A stretch of DNA of 56,102 nucleotides from Bryobacterales bacterium. GTDB lineage: Bacteria > Acidobacteriota > Terriglobia > Bryobacterales > Bryobacteraceae. The translations under genes were made by a program, and so were the position numbers. The notes beneath the pieces are model-generated. The model saw only the letters and a list, made by a program, of their open reading frames with translations. It had not been told where the DNA came from and ran no database searches. Location: positions 1-56,102 of the forward strand of contig PLOR01000050.1 in assembly GCA_003142185.1 (NCBI GenBank). Reading direction: 5' to 3'. Shown piece by piece: positions 1 to 8,208 of this stretch; within the stretch, counting starts at the first letter, position 1, and every line of letters begins with the position of its first letter.

Positions 1-303
1 GTCCGTGGAGGTGCTGGGGGGCGCGATAGCAGGCACAACCGGGATTGCCGCAACGGCGAGAGGTCTCCGACAGGCCACCTTGGACCATGGTTTCCGTAGC
101 ACGGAGGAGTTGCTCTATGAGCCGTTGTTGCTTACGCATAACTTAATATTAAGATAGATCTGTCTGTTTTTGCCGTCAAGACAAAAATGACAAATATCTT
201 CAAAAATGTTTCGGGACGGAAACTTGTACGATCCTGCAGAGTCCCGGCGACCGAGACCCTGAGCCGAAAGAACCTGGCCTCTCATTTTTGCGCCGGAAAG
301 TAG
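1..303. other. Left-edge intergenic region
   Basis: No gene is supported here. One frame (+, bases 2-157) is open from the window edge for 51 codons and ends in TAG, so it could be the 3' end of a gene lying further left, but its translation shows no recognisable motif. Bases 140-235 are clearly AT-rich compared with the rest of the window, fitting an intergenic or terminator region. The GGDEF gene on the minus strand ends at 304. Confidence 0.4.
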
Positions 304-1308
304 CTAGGCCGGCACCTCCAAGGTCCGAGTCATGAATTCGCGAACGCGCGCCAGCAGCCGTTCCGGGTTCCCCTCCGCGCCCTCAACCACCATCACGCGG
401 ACCTGCAGGTCGGGGCGGACAACCTTTCCGTCCAGCAAACAAGAATAGGTACCGGAGAGTTGTTCGGCAACGGCCTTGGCAGCTTTGATGGCATCCGCCG
501 CAGACGCGTCCAGGATGGCCACGAATTCCTCGGTGCTCCACCGTCCGATCACCGTGTTCGAGGGAAGGACGTTGCGCAGCCGCTTGGTGAACGCGCCCGC
601 CAGTTCCGCCGCCACGTCACCGTTAAAACGTACCTCCGACAGCCGGAGGCCCGAGGTGGCTATCAGCAGCAGGCTGACGTTGCCCTTTTCCAGGCTCCTA
701 ATGTGCCTTTCGATCTCGCCGCGGGTCAGCAATTGCGTAACGCTGTCGATGGAGGCGGCCGATTCCAGTTGGCCGATCCGGCTGTGCAACATGCGAATTT
801 CCGTCATGAATTGCGCCACATGGGCCCGGTGCTGTTTCCGCATCTCCTCCACACTGTTCCCGACCGCATTCGCCGCCGACAACAGCAGCTCGCGAACGGG
901 TTCAGCCGCCGGCTGCTGCGCCAGTTCCCGCAGACCACCGAGAGCGCTGCGCATTCGGGTTTCGCAATCGCCGTCGGTCTGCGCCAGCGATTCCATCACC
1001 TCCTCGAGAGCGCGGGCGGTGGACGCCAGTTGCTCGCGAATATTGTTCAGGTACTCAGCCGCCTTGGCCCGGTAGTCGCGCAACAGCGCCCGCAACGTGG
1101 CGCCGGCTTCGCGCAGCGACTCGGCGGTGGAGGTTAGGCCTTCCGCGACGGCCGTTACGTAGCGGCGATGCTGAGAGGTAACCTGATCGTCCAGTTCCAC
1201 TGCGTAGTTCGCCACGTTGTGAAGGACGTCGCGATAGCAGTCGACGGCTGTATCGCGCTCCGCGGCGAGCCGCTCCAATTCGGTAATGTTGTTGCGGATG
1301 GAGAGCAT
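304..1308 (-). CDS. Coiled-coil protein with degenerate GGDEF domain
   Basis: A 334-residue soluble protein. Residues 1-185 are predicted largely helical and charged, without membrane segments, and probably form a coiled-coil sensory or dimerisation region. Residues 186-330 align with a diguanylate cyclase (GGDEF) domain: a D-x-x-T-x-L-x-x-R motif near 188-196, then the signature region at about 256-266. There the GG[D/E]EF motif reads S-T-E-E-F (258-262). Both glycines that contact the GTP substrate are replaced, so cyclase activity is doubtful; such domains often become c-di-GMP or GTP binding modules or inert scaffolds. No RxxD inhibitory site is obvious. The gene is monocistronic; its start ATG lies 90 bases from the end of the C45 hydrolase gene transcribed in the same direction. 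Confidence 0.8.
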   Translation of the reverse strand: MLSIRNNITELERLAAERDTAVDCYRDVLHNVANYAVELDDQVTSQHRRYVTAVAEGLTSTAESLREAGATLRALLRDYRAKAAEYLNNIREQLASTARALEEVMESLAQTDGDCETRMRSALGGLRELAQQPAAEPVRELLLSAANAVGNSVEEMRKQHRAHVAQFMTEIRMLHSRIGQLESAASIDSVTQLLTRGEIERHIRSLEKGNVSLLLIATSGLRLSEVRFNGDVAAELAGAFTKRLRNVLPSNTVIGRWSTEEFVAILDASAADAIKAAKAVAEQLSGTYSCLLDGKVVRPDLQVRVMVVEGAEGNPERLLARVREFMTRTLEVPA

Positions 1309-1398
1309 AGGTCCAACTCAGTTACCACTATCGGCGCGTCTGGCGGAGACCTTTAACCAAAGTTCTCAATGCCAACGAAAAAAGGGCGGGACGGCCTG

Positions 1399-2790
1399 CT
1401 ACGGCGTCGCCTGCTTCGCCTGGAATTCCGTCCACGGCCTGGCATCCATGTCGTGGAGGATCCGTCCGTACCACCCGTACTCCGGGTATCGGGCCAGGTG
1501 CGCGGCGGAATGGAAGTCGCGGCCGCAAGCGTGGCCCAGGGCGGCCGTGAAGGACATCTTCACGGCCTGCGCGGCGCTGGTCACTTTGTTCTGCACCGCG
1601 CCAGCCGGAGCGTACGGCTCCAGCCAGTCCGCTATCCCGCGGGGGGAAAGGTCGGCGTGGCCGCATAACGTGCGCTCGCTGGGCTGGACCTTCTTCGCAA
1701 ATGCGTCGTAGTGGTCGGCCAGGAAACGTTGTCCCGCGGCGACGTCAATCTTGCCCCGGTTCTCTTCCATCAGCGCCAGCCAGCGCGAGTGGCGCGCGTT
1801 TGCCGAATTGCCGGAGTCATCCACCTTGAAGGTTGTCTCCTCGCGGATCAACTGGGGATTGATCGGAAAGTTCGAACCGACAAAGAAACCGTCCCGCGTC
1901 CGATTGAGATTCACGTTCTTGAGACCCAGTTCCAGATCGGCGATCTCGTTGGTATTGCGGTCGGCTACCAGCCAGTTGTTGGCGTAGCCGCCATTGTTGC
2001 CTTCCTTCATGATCCGCGCGAAATCGTCGATGGACGCGGCATATTGCATGGCCTTCCGCGCGCGCACGAATTCGGGAACGCCGTTCGGGTCGAAGCCGGA
2101 GAATTCGCTGATGGTGGTCTCCGTGATGAGGATGCCGGCCGAATTCATACCGAAATCGTCGCCGCTGTGGATCAGGCCGGCCATGCCGTCCATCAAGATG
2201 TGGTAACCGCTGGCCGGCACGATATCGAAGACGATGTTCCAGCGCTCGCCATCGGCATAGGTGGTCCAGTTATTGTGGCCGATCACCACGCGACCGTCCG
2301 CCGTATAGCTGCCGGTGGCCACGAAGGCGCTGCAACGGCCGGCGGTGCCGCCGGTCCTGTGATTAAGCTGCTTGGTGTAGTACGTCACCTCCAGCCAGGA
2401 ATTCAGCGCCACGATGTCCCACAGGTCGAGCTTGCTGCCGCGCGCTTTCACTCCTTCCGCGATGCCGTTGAGCTCGGCGCGGTACTCCTCCTCCACGTGC
2501 GGCCAGAAAATATCGCGCGCGGTCGAGCGGAAGAACGCCCAGTCCCGCTTTTCGTCGTGCGCGAACTCGGCGGAAATCACCTTGAAGGTATCCTCGATTT
2601 CATCGGCCAGCAGAAAACCGTGCTGGAAGCCGATCTCCGCGGGCGAGCCTTCCAGGTGAACCTGGATCCAGCCATTGCGCTCCGCAATCCGCGAAGCCTT
2701 ACTCAGACGCGGATCGGAGCTGGGGTCGCGGGACGCGAGCGCCAGCGCCAAAGCCAGCAGCAGGGCGGAAAAAAGGAGGGTGCGATACAT
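1399..2790 (-). CDS. Exported C45-family / phospholipase-B-like NTN hydrolase
   Basis: 463 residues starting with a hydrophobic signal peptide (M-Y-R-T-L-L-F-S-A-L-L...). The mature part resembles C45 autoproteolytic acyltransferases/hydrolases and the related phospholipase B-like proteins: an 'EIGFQHGFLLADEI' block near the N-terminus, a central G-R-C-S-A-F segment whose cysteine is the expected N-terminal nucleophile after self-cleavage, then 'VIGHNNW' and 'GMNSAGI' blocks typical of the NTN fold. It should act outside the cytoplasm on an amide or ester substrate that cannot be named. The frame stays open far upstream, but an earlier start would overlap selD; the ATG at 2790 is followed by a signal peptide and preceded at seven bases by a perfect TATAAT, so it was chosen. 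Confidence 0.78.
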   Translation of the reverse strand: MYRTLLFSALLLALALALASRDPSSDPRLSKASRIAERNGWIQVHLEGSPAEIGFQHGFLLADEIEDTFKVISAEFAHDEKRDWAFFRSTARDIFWPHVEEEYRAELNGIAEGVKARGSKLDLWDIVALNSWLEVTYYTKQLNHRTGGTAGRCSAFVATGSYTADGRVVIGHNNWTTYADGERWNIVFDIVPASGYHILMDGMAGLIHSGDDFGMNSAGILITETTISEFSGFDPNGVPEFVRARKAMQYAASIDDFARIMKEGNNGGYANNWLVADRNTNEIADLELGLKNVNLNRTRDGFFVGSNFPINPQLIREETTFKVDDSGNSANARHSRWLALMEENRGKIDVAAGQRFLADHYDAFAKKVQPSERTLCGHADLSPRGIADWLEPYAPAGAVQNKVTSAAQAVKMSFTAALGHACGRDFHSAAHLARYPEYGWYGRILHDMDARPWTEFQAKQATP

Positions 2791-2797
2791 TGCCGTT

Positions 2798-2803
2798 ATT
2801 ATA
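2798..2803 (-). promoter_or_regulatory. -10 box of the C45 hydrolase gene
   Basis: A perfect TATAAT on the minus strand lies seven bases upstream of the ATG at 2790. No convincing -35 hexamer is visible 16-18 bases upstream. The distance would put the transcription start at or next to the ATG, giving a leaderless or nearly leaderless mRNA. The box sits in the 33-base gap to the divergent selD start. Confidence 0.5.
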
Positions 2804-2823
2804 GTGAAGGAGCCAACGATGCG

Positions 2824-3858
2824 ATGGAAGATACCACGCAGCTTCGCAAACTGACGGCGCACGTGAAGGCAGCGGGTTGAGCTTCCAAGCTGAGTCCAAA
2901 GTTGTTGGACCAGGTTCTGGCGAGCGTCCCCCGCTGGGCAAATGAGAACGTGCTGATCGGGTTTGACACTGCCGACGATGCCGGCGTGTACAAGCTGACG
3001 GCGGAGCTTGCCCTGGTGCAGACCGTCGATTTTTTCACTCCCATCGTGGACGATCCGTACACCTTCGGCGCTATCGCCGCCGCCAATGCGCTGAGCGACG
3101 TTTACGCCATGGGCGGCCGGCCGATTTCGGCGCTCTCGATTGTCGCGTATCCTGCCAAGGGCAATGTGGAGGACTTGCAGCAGATTCTCAAGGGCGGCGC
3201 CGAAAAGATGCATGAGGCCGATTGTTCGATTCTGGGCGGCCACAGTGTGGCCGATGATGAAATCAAATTCGGCTACGCGGTCACCGGCACCGTGCATCCG
3301 GCGCGTGTCACCGCCAACGCAGGCGCGATGCCAGGCGACGCGCTGGTCTTTACCAAGCGCCTCGGCACCGGCGTGATCGGGACCGCATTGAAGCGCGGTC
3401 TGGCGGAGCCGGACCACGTCGAGGAATCGGTGCGCCAGATGCTCACCCTGAACCGGCGCGCGGCGGAGGAAATGCTGCGCTTGGGTGTCCACGGCTGCAC
3501 CGACGTCACCGGCTTCGGCTTGATTGGCCATGCGCGGGAGATGGCGCTCGCCAGCGGCGTCACGCTCGAAATCGAAACGGATCGGGTGCGGTTTCTGCCT
3601 GGAGCCGTCGAGTATGCGCGGCTGGGTGCCGTTCCCGGCGGCCTCAAGAACAATCGCGAGTTCGCCTCCTGTGTGGTGGAAGCGATGCGCGAATTGCCGC
3701 GCGAGATCGAGGATCTGCTCTATGACCCGCAAACTTCCGGCGGCCTGCTGATCTCGCTGGCCGAAGCCGATGCCGCGCGCCTCGAACAGGCGCTCGAAGG
3801 CGCTTACCGTATCGGCCGCGTGCTGGATCGCGGCGAAAAGGCGATTCGACTGATATGA
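2824..3858 (+). CDS. selD: Selenide, water dikinase, selenocysteine-containing (SelD)
   Basis: SelD makes selenophosphate from selenide and ATP, the selenium donor for selenocysteine and selenouridine. The gene must be read through an in-frame TGA at 2878-2880. The 18 codons before it end in ...T-A-H-V-K-A-A-G, and the codons after it give A-S-K-L-S-P, matching the N-terminal active-site loop of SelD, where E. coli has Cys17 and Lys20. Here residue 19 is encoded by UGA (selenocysteine) and the catalytic lysine is Lys22. With UGA read as Sec the product is 344 residues, normal for the family; downstream are 'GGHSVADDEIKFG', 'DVTGFGLIGHA' and 'DPQTSGGLL' blocks. A GAAGGAG ribosome site lies at 2806-2812. 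A conventional caller would truncate the gene to a TTG start at 2902 and lose the active site. It overlaps pyrF by four bases. Confidence 0.93.
2890..2913 (+). promoter_or_regulatory. Bacterial SECIS-like hairpin in selD
   Basis: Immediately downstream of the UGA (2878-2880) the mRNA can fold into a stem of nine pairs: C-T-G (2890-2892) with C-A-G (2911-2913), a bulged A at 2893, then GTCCAA (2894-2899) with TTGGAC (2905-2910). The five-base apical loop is AGTTG (2900-2904). The loop begins 20 bases after the UGA and has G in its second position, which agrees with the known bacterial SECIS consensus (small apical loop with an early G, roughly 16-37 bases from the UGA). It is the expected SelB recruitment site. 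Confidence 0.8.
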
Positions 3859-4547
3859 ACTACAACCCCATCATCATTGCCCTCGACGTGGAAACCGCGG
3901 CTGATGCGCGTGCCTTGGTCAAGCGCATCGGCGAACGCGTCGGCTTTTATAAGGTTGGGCTGGAGCTGTACACCGCCGCCGGCCCGGAGATCGTACGCGA
4001 GTTGATCGATCAGGGCAAAGAAGTTTTCCTCGATCTCAAAATGTACGACATCCCGGAAACCGTGAAACGCGCGGTGGCCCAGGTGGCGCGCACCGGCGTG
4101 CGGTTCCTGACCGTGCACGCGGTTGGTTCGGTCATGCGCGCGGCGGTGGAAGGCCGCGCCGGTGCGGACTTGAAGCTGCTTGCGGTCACCGTGCTCACCA
4201 GCTTTGGCCGCGAAGATATGGAAGAGATGGGCTACCAAGGCGAGATCGCCGAGCTGGTGGGCCGCCGCGCGCGGCTGGCGATGGAGTGCGGCGTGGATGG
4301 CATCGTGGCCTCGCCGCTCGAGGCCGCGGACCTGCGCCGCCTCTTCGGCCCCGCGCCCATTCTGGTGACGCCAGGCGTGCGCTCGCCCGGCGCCAATCGC
4401 GGCGATCAAAAGCGCGTCGCCACCCCCGCCGAAGCCTTGCGCGACGGCGCCAGCTACCTCGTGATCGGCCGCCAAGTAACCAGAGCCCCAGATCCCGCCG
4501 CCGAAGTCGAGCGCCTGCTCGAAGAGATCGCCGGCGCCAAGAATTGA
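3855..4547 (+). CDS. pyrF: Orotidine 5'-phosphate decarboxylase
   Basis: Converts OMP to UMP in the last step of de novo pyrimidine synthesis. The 230-residue product is full length for the short bacterial PyrF group. The N-terminal strand 'IIIALDV' leads into the TIM barrel, and the catalytic D-x-K-x-x-D motif is intact (Asp60, Lys62, Asp65 in 'DLKMYDIP'). The C-terminal phosphate-binding region reads 'VTPGVRSPGA...DQKRVATPAEAL' and 'YLVIGRQVTRAPDP'. The ATG overlaps the selD stop codon (ATGA), so the two genes are almost certainly co-transcribed and translationally coupled. No functional link between them is obvious. Confidence 0.95.
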   Translation: MNYNPIIIALDVETAADARALVKRIGERVGFYKVGLELYTAAGPEIVRELIDQGKEVFLDLKMYDIPETVKRAVAQVARTGVRFLTVHAVGSVMRAAVEGRAGADLKLLAVTVLTSFGREDMEEMGYQGEIAELVGRRARLAMECGVDGIVASPLEAADLRRLFGPAPILVTPGVRSPGANRGDQKRVATPAEALRDGASYLVIGRQVTRAPDPAAEVERLLEEIAGAKN

Positions 4548-4712
4548 GATCGAACCATGCCTATGAAGAATTCCCCTCACCCCGGAGGTTTTGTCCCGCG
4601 CCAACGTATTGAGCCCTTGGGCTTGAGCGTCACGAACGCGGCCCGCCCTTGCATCCGGGCCAATGAAAAGCGGCAACCCTGCCAGCGTGCAAGGCGATAC
4701 AGTTAGACCGCC

Positions 4713-5405
4713 GTGGTACATAGAGCCGTTTTTTTCGTGGTCGCCTTTGCGGCGTTACTGCCCCCAACTTTCGGGGCTGAAAAACCGGAAACACCCCACC
4801 TCGCGTTTGTAACCGAATACGTTCGTGAACTCGGGGAATTTGAAACTCTCCGGGCTGCAGGTGAGCAGGAACAAGCCGCAGGTAAGGAGGATGAGGTTTT
4901 TGCAAACGCCATCCATACCAGTACTTCAATCCAGCTAGAGCTAGGGTCACAGATTCGCATGTTGAAGGGCATGCTTCTTAAGCCGCCGTTCGATGAGCTC
5001 ACTAAGAATCTTGCTGGGTTCTACGCGCAAAAAATGGAGCTACATCAAAGACTGATCGATATCAGCACCGCCTTTTTGGGTGGCCCGAAACCGGGTGCCG
5101 ATTACGAGAAAATGGCCGCCGAGATGCCTAAAATAAGGGCCTCACTCGAATTTGTTGACCGCGCCATCGTTGAGGCCACACCTTTGATTTTTGCGACTCT
5201 CATAGACCAAAGACCAGACTCCAAAAATCACGTAAGCCACCTGATAATCACAAAGGCAGAGAAAGCGAAGCTGCTGGACGACCTTACTATCCGGTTTGGG
5301 TCGAAGCTCGATCAGAAGAGTCAGAACTTTACAGTCAGCGCCGCCTCAGTTTTGAAGGCATACCTTCTGAAAGGTTTTAAGTGTTCTGATGAGCCTTGGG
5401 AGTGA
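4713..5405 (+). CDS. Exported protein of unknown function
   Basis: 230 residues with a clear Sec signal peptide (hydrophobic core about residues 4-18, probable cleavage after T-F-G-A). The mature part is mostly helical and charged with no family I recognise; only one cysteine is present, near the C-terminus. The GTG start at 4713 is the first in-frame start giving the signal peptide. Base composition is visibly less GC-rich than neighbouring genes and codon use is less biased (many A/T third positions), suggesting acquisition by transfer. It stands alone after pyrF, with 165 non-coding bases before it. Confidence 0.65.
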   Translation: MVHRAVFFVVAFAALLPPTFGAEKPETPHLAFVTEYVRELGEFETLRAAGEQEQAAGKEDEVFANAIHTSTSIQLELGSQIRMLKGMLLKPPFDELTKNLAGFYAQKMELHQRLIDISTAFLGGPKPGADYEKMAAEMPKIRASLEFVDRAIVEATPLIFATLIDQRPDSKNHVSHLIITKAEKAKLLDDLTIRFGSKLDQKSQNFTVSAASVLKAYLLKGFKCSDEPWE

Positions 5406-5477
5406 GGCCCCCCGCGCGGGAGATGTTTCAAAAAAGGGGAGGCGCTAAGCTTGCCGCAAGGAAGGACGTGAAATGAA

Positions 5478-5714
5478 ATGTTAGGGCAGCAATGGAAGGC
5501 TCTTTGTAATGCGGCGGTCGCTGAGGCCGCCGAAAAGTTCGGCTCGACTTGGGCCCTCTCCACTGCCGAGTGCCCTGCGAACAGCACAACGTGCTTTGCT
5601 GACTTCTCGAAGAAGGGTGAGAAGCCGAGACGAATCATCGTGTCGATAGGACAGCAAACGGACGAGGCCATAAAGGCGGAAATAGTCAGACAACTTGCCG
5701 CCCTCGACCGGTAA
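5478..5714 (+). CDS. Small hypothetical protein
   Basis: A 78-residue frame beginning at an ATG with a purine-rich stretch (GGAAGGA) about ten bases upstream. The product is soluble with three cysteines (residues 10, 32 and 39) and no recognisable domain. It follows the exported protein at 4713-5405 by 72 bases in the same direction and shares its less GC-rich composition, so the two may have arrived together. Function unknown; short length leaves doubt that it is a real gene. Confidence 0.45.
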   Translation: MLGQQWKALCNAAVAEAAEKFGSTWALSTAECPANSTTCFADFSKKGEKPRRIIVSIGQQTDEAIKAEIVRQLAALDR

Positions 5715-5809
5715 GCTCTTTCACGCCCCCGTGTCTCGCAAGGGGCGGGTTTCAGGACGATCCGTTCAGTGTGACTTGCGCGGCGTTCCCCGCGGTCAGA
5801 TCATAAGGT

Positions 5810-6070
5810 ATGACACCGCAAGAGCATCTCCTAAGAATCAGGGTTCCGATGGAACGAGCGTGCTCCACGCCGAGCTGTCCCAGTACGGAAGTCGAGACCC
5901 TTACCGTCGGCCGCGTTGAGCTACCCGATTCGGAGCCTCGCGAGTACTCTTATAGTGGGTTCTGTTCGGGTTGCCACCGGCAATGTGCCGGGGTGTTTTT
6001 TGTTCGGCGCGATGACATGACTATTGAGATCGCCTTGAATGCTGCCGAGCTTGCGTCTCGCAAAGGGTAG
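5810..6070 (+). CDS. Small cysteine-rich (possible zinc-binding) protein
   Basis: An 86-residue frame preceded by ATAAGG close to its ATG. It has an N-terminal C-x-x-x-x-C pair (residues 18 and 23) and a C-x-x-C-H-x-x-C cluster around residues 52-59, an arrangement that could bind one zinc ion as in zinc-ribbon proteins. The C-terminal part contains predicted strand segments. No family was recognised. It ends the run of three less GC-rich small genes between pyrF and the convergent epimerase gene. Confidence 0.5.
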   Translation: MTPQEHLLRIRVPMERACSTPSCPSTEVETLTVGRVELPDSEPREYSYSGFCSGCHRQCAGVFFVRRDDMTIEIALNAAELASRKG

Positions 6071-6204
6071 GTCTTGCGACGAAAGCCGGAGGCCTGAAAT
6101 CAGGCCCGTGCGCGTCTCGTGATCCTGTCGCAAATAAGCCGGTGAAATACGGCCGTAAGCGCCCCCCGGCCATACAGCGGAGATGCCCCGCTTCGCCCAC
6201 GGGC
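6071..6204. other. Convergent intergenic region with a hairpin
   Basis: This stretch separates the convergent small cysteine-rich gene and the epimerase gene. It contains a short perfect hairpin, GGCCTGA-AA-TCAGGCC, at about 6090-6105. It lacks a T tract, so a terminator role is only possible. Nothing else is seen. Confidence 0.35.
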
Positions 6205-7296
6205 CTACGCCGCCCTCAACCCCAACCCCGCCCGCTCCGGCAATATCAGCTTCCCCTTCTCCACTCTCACGCCTGTGAACGGGTCGTTGGCGATGAGCAG
6301 ATTGCCGTCGAGATCGGCGTAATCTACCAGGGGCGACAGGTGCGCGGCGGCGGTTACCGTCACCGAGCTCGACACCATGCAGCCCAGCATCGTCTTCATG
6401 CGCAGCGATTTCGCCACCGCGATCATGCGCCAGGCCTCCAGCAATCCGCCGCTCTTATCCAGCTTGATGTTGATGCCGTCGTATGCGTCTTTCAGTTTCG
6501 GGATGTCGGACGCGTGCCGGCAGGCCTCGTCGGCGATGATCGGGATGTGCACACGCGCGCGCACCCAGCGCGTCTCTTCCACCATTTCCGCCGGCATCGG
6601 CTGCTCGATGAACTCGACCCCCTGCTTCTCCAGCCAGTTGATCTTGCGTACCGCTTCTTCCTTGTCTCTCCAGCCTTCATTGGCGTCGACGCGAAGGGGC
6701 TTCGAAGTCACGCTGCGCACGGCTTCGATGGTCGGCTCGTCGGTGGCCAGACCCACCTTCACCTTGAGCACCGGAAAATCCGCGGCCTCCCGCGTCTTCT
6801 GCCGCGTGATCTCGGGTGTGTCGATACCGATCGAGAACGTGGTCACCGGCGCGTCCCCGCGATCGAGTCCGAAATACGAGTAGAGCGGGATGCCCAGCTT
6901 CTGACCCACCCAATCCATCAGCGCGATATCGATGGCGGCCTTGCCCGCCCAGGCCCCTTCCACGCGTCCGAAAACGGCGGCCATCACTTTGTCGAACTGC
7001 ATCGGATCCGCCGCCAGCAGCAACCCGCGCACCGATTCCACCGCCTGGCGCGCGCCCTCGGCGTCCTCGTGATAGCGGACGATCGGCGCGCCTTCGCCGT
7101 GACCGGTGATGCCGTCGCGCGTGTAGCTCACGTGCAGCGTGTCGCGGAACTGGCTCGACGACATGGTGGTGGTCCAGGTGTGCCGCAGGTTGAGTCGGAC
7201 GATTTTGGCTTCGAGCGCCGTGCCTCCGCTTGCCGCCGTCACCCGGCTCAGCGGCCAGGCCGCCGCCGCGATCATCACGAAGTTTCTCCGGTTCAT
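6205..7296 (-). CDS. Dipeptide epimerase (L-Ala-D/L-Glu type), exported
   Basis: An enolase-superfamily enzyme of the muconate-lactonising/AEE group, 363 residues. All key residues are visible: K-x-K at 178/180, metal ligands Asp204 ('RVDANEGW'), Glu231 ('EFIEQP') and Asp256 ('IIADEA'), the opposite base Lys278 ('INIKLDKSGG'), and a D-L-D motif at 328-330 that in Ala-Glu epimerases binds the dipeptide amino group. The N-terminus M-N-R-R-N-F followed by a hydrophobic stretch looks like a Tat signal, unusual for a family usually found in the cytoplasm. Its start overlaps by four bases the stop of the NlpC/P60 gene, the same pairing as YkfC-YkfB in Bacillus, so a role in recycling murein peptides (L-Ala-D-Glu) is likely. 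Confidence 0.88.
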   Translation of the reverse strand: MNRRNFVMIAAAAWPLSRVTAASGGTALEAKIVRLNLRHTWTTTMSSSQFRDTLHVSYTRDGITGHGEGAPIVRYHEDAEGARQAVESVRGLLLAADPMQFDKVMAAVFGRVEGAWAGKAAIDIALMDWVGQKLGIPLYSYFGLDRGDAPVTTFSIGIDTPEITRQKTREAADFPVLKVKVGLATDEPTIEAVRSVTSKPLRVDANEGWRDKEEAVRKINWLEKQGVEFIEQPMPAEMVEETRWVRARVHIPIIADEACRHASDIPKLKDAYDGINIKLDKSGGLLEAWRMIAVAKSLRMKTMLGCMVSSSVTVTAAAHLSPLVDYADLDGNLLIANDPFTGVRVEKGKLILPERAGLGLRAA

Positions 7297-8123
7297 TTCA
7301 CTCTCCTCATCGCCACCAGCAGGCGCGACCAGTGCGGGTCATCCAGACTGTCTATGCGCACCACGGGCGTCTGGTAGGTGGTGGCGCTGATGAATTGGCT
7401 GTCGCCCAGATACATACCCGTGTGCGTGATGCGCTCGGGCGAAGCGCCGAAGTACAGCAGGTCGCCGGGCGCGAGATCCGTCCGGCTCACCGGCTTGAGA
7501 CCGCTCCAATCCGCCTGCGGCTGCGCATCGCGCGGCAGCATCACGCCGTGACGCCGCTCGAGCATTTGGACGAGGCCCGAGCAATCGTAGCCGAAGCTGG
7601 AAGTTCCGCCCCAGGTGTACGGCAGTCCCAGAAAACGGTGGCTTAGCGCCAGCATCTCCGCGGTGTTTAGGGGCGCCTCGTTGAGGGTCACATCGCCCGC
7701 TTGCACCCAGCCTGCGCGCCCATCCGCCAGCCGCGCCTGGCGCCAGCGCCCCTGCTCGTCGCCGGTAGTTTCCAGTCTTGTTTCGAACGGCACGGTGAGC
7801 ATGGGCGCGTGCACGGTGACATCGGGCTCACGATAGATGTGCGCGAACAGGCTGGTCACAGTTGCCAGTTGCCCCGCAACGGCATAGGGCGGGCCGACCT
7901 TCAGCGCGGCCAGCGGCGCCCAGCCGGTGTATTCGTCCACGGTGCGGATCCGCGCCCAACCTTCGCGCTGTTCCAGCAGGGCCGCGTTGGCGCCGTAGAT
8001 CGCCTGCGAGACCACCCCCGCCGCTTCCGATGGTTTGGAGTACATATTCACCACCGGCCGCAGCACCACTGCGTTCGGCAACGCCGCCGCGAATAACGCC
8101 ATCGCCATGCCGATCATGACCAC
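7293..8123 (-). CDS. NlpC/P60 endopeptidase with SH3 domains (YkfC-like)
   Basis: 276 residues: a short hydrophobic N-terminus (signal peptide or anchor), two bacterial SH3-like regions (about 18-75 and 85-148), then a C40 cysteine peptidase domain. The nucleophile is Cys181 in 'YDCSGLVQ', with the histidine at 234 in 'THTGMYLG'. This architecture is that of gamma-D-glutamyl-L-diamino acid endopeptidases, which release L-Ala-D-Glu from murein peptides, the substrate of the adjacent epimerase. The first gene of a two-gene operon, divergent from the GT87 gene. The start could be one of several methionines (residues 1, 3, 6 or 8). Confidence 0.9.
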   Translation of the reverse strand: MVMIGMAMALFAAALPNAVVLRPVVNMYSKPSEAAGVVSQAIYGANAALLEQREGWARIRTVDEYTGWAPLAALKVGPPYAVAGQLATVTSLFAHIYREPDVTVHAPMLTVPFETRLETTGDEQGRWRQARLADGRAGWVQAGDVTLNEAPLNTAEMLALSHRFLGLPYTWGGTSSFGYDCSGLVQMLERRHGVMLPRDAQPQADWSGLKPVSRTDLAPGDLLYFGASPERITHTGMYLGDSQFISATTYQTPVVRIDSLDDPHWSRLLVAMRRVK

Positions 8124-8208
8124 TTCCCAGCGTACCGCAGGCGGCCCGCGCGGTCGTTATACTGGATCTTTCTCGGAAGATGGCAAGAGCAAACGGGCAA
8201 GCTAAAGC

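Noticed and set aside
2-157. A frame open from the left edge that could be the end of a gene.
   Set aside because: 51 codons without a motif are expected by chance in GC-rich DNA, so it was not called as a gene.
2791-3732. A long upstream in-frame extension of the C45 hydrolase gene on the minus strand.
   Set aside because: It lies antisense to selD, has low-complexity composition without family resemblance, and the signal peptide starts at 2790.
2902-3858. selD starting at TTG 2902.
   Set aside because: This start would remove the active-site loop. Reading UGA 2878-2880 as selenocysteine restores the full family length and catalytic residues.
4548-4712. Possible tRNA or small RNA between pyrF and the next gene.
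   Set aside because: No cloverleaf or strong hairpin with a T tract could be drawn.
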